Source: a bacterium
Lineage (GTDB): Bacteria > Desulfobacterota > GWC2-55-46
Length of the DNA stretch: 8,758 nucleotides
Direction of reading: 5' to 3'
Assembly (NCBI GenBank): GCA_004298725.1
Contig: SCQA01000052.1
Coordinates: forward strand, 1 to 8,758
The notes under the pieces are model-generated. The model was not told the DNA's origin, made no database searches, and saw only the letters and a list, made by a program, of their open reading frames with translations. Position 1 is the first letter of the stretch. Each line of letters starts with the position of its first letter. This document shows positions 7,215-8,758 of this stretch, in pieces. The position numbers were made by a program, and so were the translations under genes.

Positions 7215-7799
7215 ATGCCTGACGACTCCGCCAATAATATAAGGGCTTTTGTTGCCATAGAACTGCCGGAGAACGTCATAAAAATGCTATCTGACACTCA
7301 ACACGGCCTTAAATCAGAGGGTTTAAGCGGCATTGGTTTTGTTAGGCCTGAAAATATTCATCTAACGCTTAAATTTCTTGGCGATGTTGATAAAGGCAGG
7401 CTAACAGCCATAAAGGAAGCGTTAGAAAAAGCTACTGAAAGTGTAAAAGTGTTTACTGTAACAGTTGAGGGTTTAGGGGCATTTCCAAGCCTTAAAAACC
7501 CTCGTGTTTTATGGGTAGGCGTTAATGAAAACGCAATGCTAAGTCAGCTTCAAGACAGGTTGGAGAAGGCGTTATTTGACGTTGGTTTTGAAAAGGAAGG
7601 CAGGCCTTTTAAGCCTCATTTGACGCTTGCGAGGTTCAAGACCGGCACGGACGCGAGGCATTGCGGCAAGGCGGTAGAGGCGCTTGGGCAGTCGCAAAAA
7701 CAGACCTTCAGCGCTGGTTCATTGGTGCTTTTTGAAAGCCGTTTAAGCGCCAAAGGCGCGGAGTATAAAGCCCTTGAAAAAGTAAGTTTTTTTAATTAA
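7215..7799 (+). CDS. thpR: RNA 2',3'-cyclic phosphodiesterase (LigT/ThpR, 2H superfamily)
   Basis: A complete 194-residue protein of the 2H phosphoesterase superfamily. ThpR opens 2',3'-cyclic phosphate RNA ends to 2'-phosphates; members were first described as 2'-5' RNA ligases. Both catalytic HxTx motifs are present: H49-L-T51-L within NIHLTLKFLGDV, and H135-L-T137-L within PHLTLARFK. The N-terminal RAFVAIELPENV and the central PRVLWVGV strand are typical of the family. Its ATG is 4 nt after the pncC stop, so it belongs to the pgpA-pncC-thpR unit, and translation may be coupled because only a weak GGA precedes it. The physiological RNA substrate is unknown for most bacteria. It is somewhat richer in A/T codons than the upstream genes, with no sign of transfer beyond that. 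Confidence 0.92.
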   Translation: MPDDSANNIRAFVAIELPENVIKMLSDTQHGLKSEGLSGIGFVRPENIHLTLKFLGDVDKGRLTAIKEALEKATESVKVFTVTVEGLGAFPSLKNPRVLWVGVNENAMLSQLQDRLEKALFDVGFEKEGRPFKPHLTLARFKTGTDARHCGKAVEALGQSQKQTFSAGSLVLFESRLSAKGAEYKALEKVSFFN

Positions 7800-7813
7800 C
7801 AGGTTCAAGAGAG

Positions 7814-7878
7814 TTAATAGTTAATAGAAGACGCCAATTGCTCGCTACTAACCATTCAGCGTTGCCGTTCACCATTCA
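7814..7878. repeat. Short tandem and near-tandem repeats between thpR and recA
   Basis: TTAATAG occurs twice in direct tandem (7814-7827). ACCATTCA occurs at 7851-7858 and again at 7871-7878, 20 nt apart. The stretch resembles the heptamer-rich intergenic repeats of some bacteria. No gene or strong terminator is seen in 7800-7900; the T-run at the very end of thpR has no GC-rich stem. Confidence 0.4.
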
Positions 7879-7907
7879 CTCTTCATAGTCTTTAAAGCGC
7901 AAAAGAC

Positions 7908-7936
7908 TTGAACAGGCCAACAGGCTGTGTTAAAAG
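7908..7936 (+). promoter_or_regulatory. Candidate recA promoter with a repeat in its spacer
   Basis: TTGAAC (7908-7913) and TAAAAG (7931-7936) are 17 nt apart, each matching 4 of 6 consensus bases. The spacer contains a tandem direct repeat, AACAGGC at 7911-7917 and again at 7919-7925 (8-bp period), followed by TGTGTT; GCC and GGC within it are also inverted. A repeat in this place suits an operator. It does not match the LexA boxes I know: the E. coli type CTGT-N8-ACAG, the Bacillus type GAAC-N4-GTTC, or the Geobacter type GGTT-N2-C-N4-G-N3-ACC. Confidence 0.4.
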
Positions 7937-7980
7937 GTAAGTGCGGTATGCGGTTTTCATAGGCCTGACCGTAAGGGTAC

Positions 7981-8004
7981 CTCTAAAAAGGGTGATTTTT
8001 AGAG
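7981..8004 (+). other. Perfect 9-bp hairpin in the recA leader
   Basis: CTCTAAAAA (7981-7989) and TTTTTAGAG (7996-8004) are exact complements around the 6-nt loop GGGTGA. The hairpin ends 38 nt before the recA start and is followed by CCGCCCG rather than a T-tract, so it is not a standard terminator. It could be an operator or an RNA element in the leader. Confidence 0.5.
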
Positions 8005-8042
8005 CCGCCCGTAAATAAAATATAGGTGGGGGTACAGCCATT

Positions 8043-8758
8043 ATGTCCAGCTCCGCGACTTCTCAGGGTAAGGGCAAGTCTGCCGACAGTTCCGCCGCGT
8101 CTGCCGCGTCAACTAATAAGACAAAGGCAATAGAGTTCGCCATAACGCAAATAGAAAAGCAGTTTGGCAAAGGCTCGATAATGCGCCTTGGAAAAGACGG
8201 CACGCCGGAGGACATTGAAGTAATATCAACAAGCAGTCCGGCGTTGAACATCGCGCTTGGCATAGGCGGCGTGCCAAGGGGCAGGGTAGTTGAAATATTC
8301 GGGCCGGAGGCCTCCGGCAAGACATCTCTTACGCTTCATATAGCGGCTGAGGCGCAAAAGGCCGGCGGTGCCGTAGCGTTTATTGACGCGGAGCACGCGC
8401 TGGACCTTACTTACGCTAAAAAGCTCGGCGTGAATACCGACGACCTTCTTCTTTCACAGCCGGATACAGGCGAGCAGGCCCTTGAAATAGCGGACGTCCT
8501 TATAAGAAGCGGCGCAGTCGACCTTATAATCATTGACTCCGTCGCCGCGCTTGTGCCGAGGGCAGAGCTTGAGGGCGACATGGGAGACTCCCACATGGGC
8601 CTTCAGGCAAGGCTTATGAGCCAGGCTTTGAGAAAGCTCACCTCCACCATAAGCAAAAGCAAGACATGTATGATATTCATAAACCAGATACGCCACAAAA
8701 TAGGCGTAATGTACGGAAGCCCTGAAACCACCACCGGCGGCAACGCGCTTAAATTTTA
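8043..8758 (+). CDS. recA: RecA recombinase, 3' end beyond the window
   Basis: A partial gene: 238 codons are visible and the frame is open to the right edge. RecA forms ATP-bound filaments on single-stranded DNA, carries out strand exchange and triggers LexA self-cleavage. Seen: Walker A GPEASGKT at 87-94 (K93, T94), E117 in FIDAEHALD, Walker B LIIIDS with D165 (72 residues after K93, as in E. coli), the L1 loop region GDMGDSHMGLQAR, and L2 with NQIRHKIGVMYG and ETTTGGNALKF. Numbering runs 21 ahead of E. coli because the N-terminus is longer: residues 1-28 are mostly Ser, Ala, Gly and Lys before AIEFAITQIEKQFGKGSIMRLG. The ATG at 8043 is preceded by AGGTGGGGG (8024-8032), and no later start codon lies before the conserved region. 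A 243-nt gap and its own candidate promoter separate it from thpR. Confidence 0.97.
   Translation, partial: MSSSATSQGKGKSADSSAASAASTNKTKAIEFAITQIEKQFGKGSIMRLGKDGTPEDIEVISTSSPALNIALGIGGVPRGRVVEIFGPEASGKTSLTLHIAAEAQKAGGAVAFIDAEHALDLTYAKKLGVNTDDLLLSQPDTGEQALEIADVLIRSGAVDLIIIDSVAALVPRAELEGDMGDSHMGLQARLMSQALRKLTSTISKSKTCMIFINQIRHKIGVMYGSPETTTGGNALKF

Noticed and set aside
7771..7799. Terminator at the end of thpR
   Set aside because: There is an A-run and a T-run but no GC-containing stem, and the T-run is within the coding sequence.
7905..7932. Classical LexA box before recA
   Set aside because: ACAG and CTGT are present but in the reverse order of the E. coli box, and GAAC has no matching GTTC at the Bacillus spacing. 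Reported only as a repeat in the promoter spacer.
7901..8042. Known riboswitch in the recA leader
   Set aside because: I could not match the conserved core of any riboswitch class I know; only one clear hairpin is visible.

Overview
The window carries seven protein-coding genes, all on the + strand: six complete genes and the 5' two-thirds of recA, which runs off the right edge. I see no rRNA, tRNA, CRISPR array, transposase or phage gene. GC content is moderate and coding density is high. A ThiC/BzaF-type radical SAM enzyme, a membrane-free multi-PAS hybrid histidine kinase of the GGIAHDFNNLL type, and the order pgpA-pncC-thpR-recA together suggest an anaerobic Gram-negative bacterium of the Desulfobacterota/Geobacter or Nitrospirota kind. 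That placement is inference, because no taxonomic marker can be searched here.

Left part (1-1530): a ThiC-superfamily enzyme with a good ribosome binding site just inside the left edge. It keeps the cluster cysteines and the zinc histidines of ThiC but is changed at several positions that are nearly invariant in true ThiC. I therefore read it as more likely BzaF (5-hydroxybenzimidazole synthase, anaerobic route to the lower ligand of B12) than the thiamin enzyme. It is followed by a GC-rich palindromic repeat and an A/T-rich promoter region.

Middle part (1531-6233): comM (YifB family, a hexameric AAA+ DNA branch-migration helicase), a second REP-like palindromic repeat, then a 965-residue cytoplasmic hybrid histidine kinase with the order PAS - coiled coil - GAF - PAS - PAS - HisKA - HATPase - receiver. 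No partner response regulator is encoded nearby.

Right part (6234-8758): pgpA (phosphatidylglycerophosphatase A) overlaps pncC (stand-alone CinA C-terminal domain, NMN amidohydrolase), which is followed 4 nt later by thpR (RNA 2',3'-cyclic phosphodiesterase). These three are very likely co-transcribed. A 243-nt gap then leads to recA; it holds short tandem repeats, a candidate promoter with a repeat in its spacer, and a perfect 9-bp hairpin. The recA product has an unusual Ser/Ala-rich N-terminal extension. ComM and RecA both act in homologous recombination, but they are in separate transcription units here.

No clearly new multi-gene system is visible. The points most worth following are the probable BzaF identity of the first gene, the control region of recA, the RecA N-terminal extension, and a three-codon open reading frame with a strong ribosome binding site just before pgpA.
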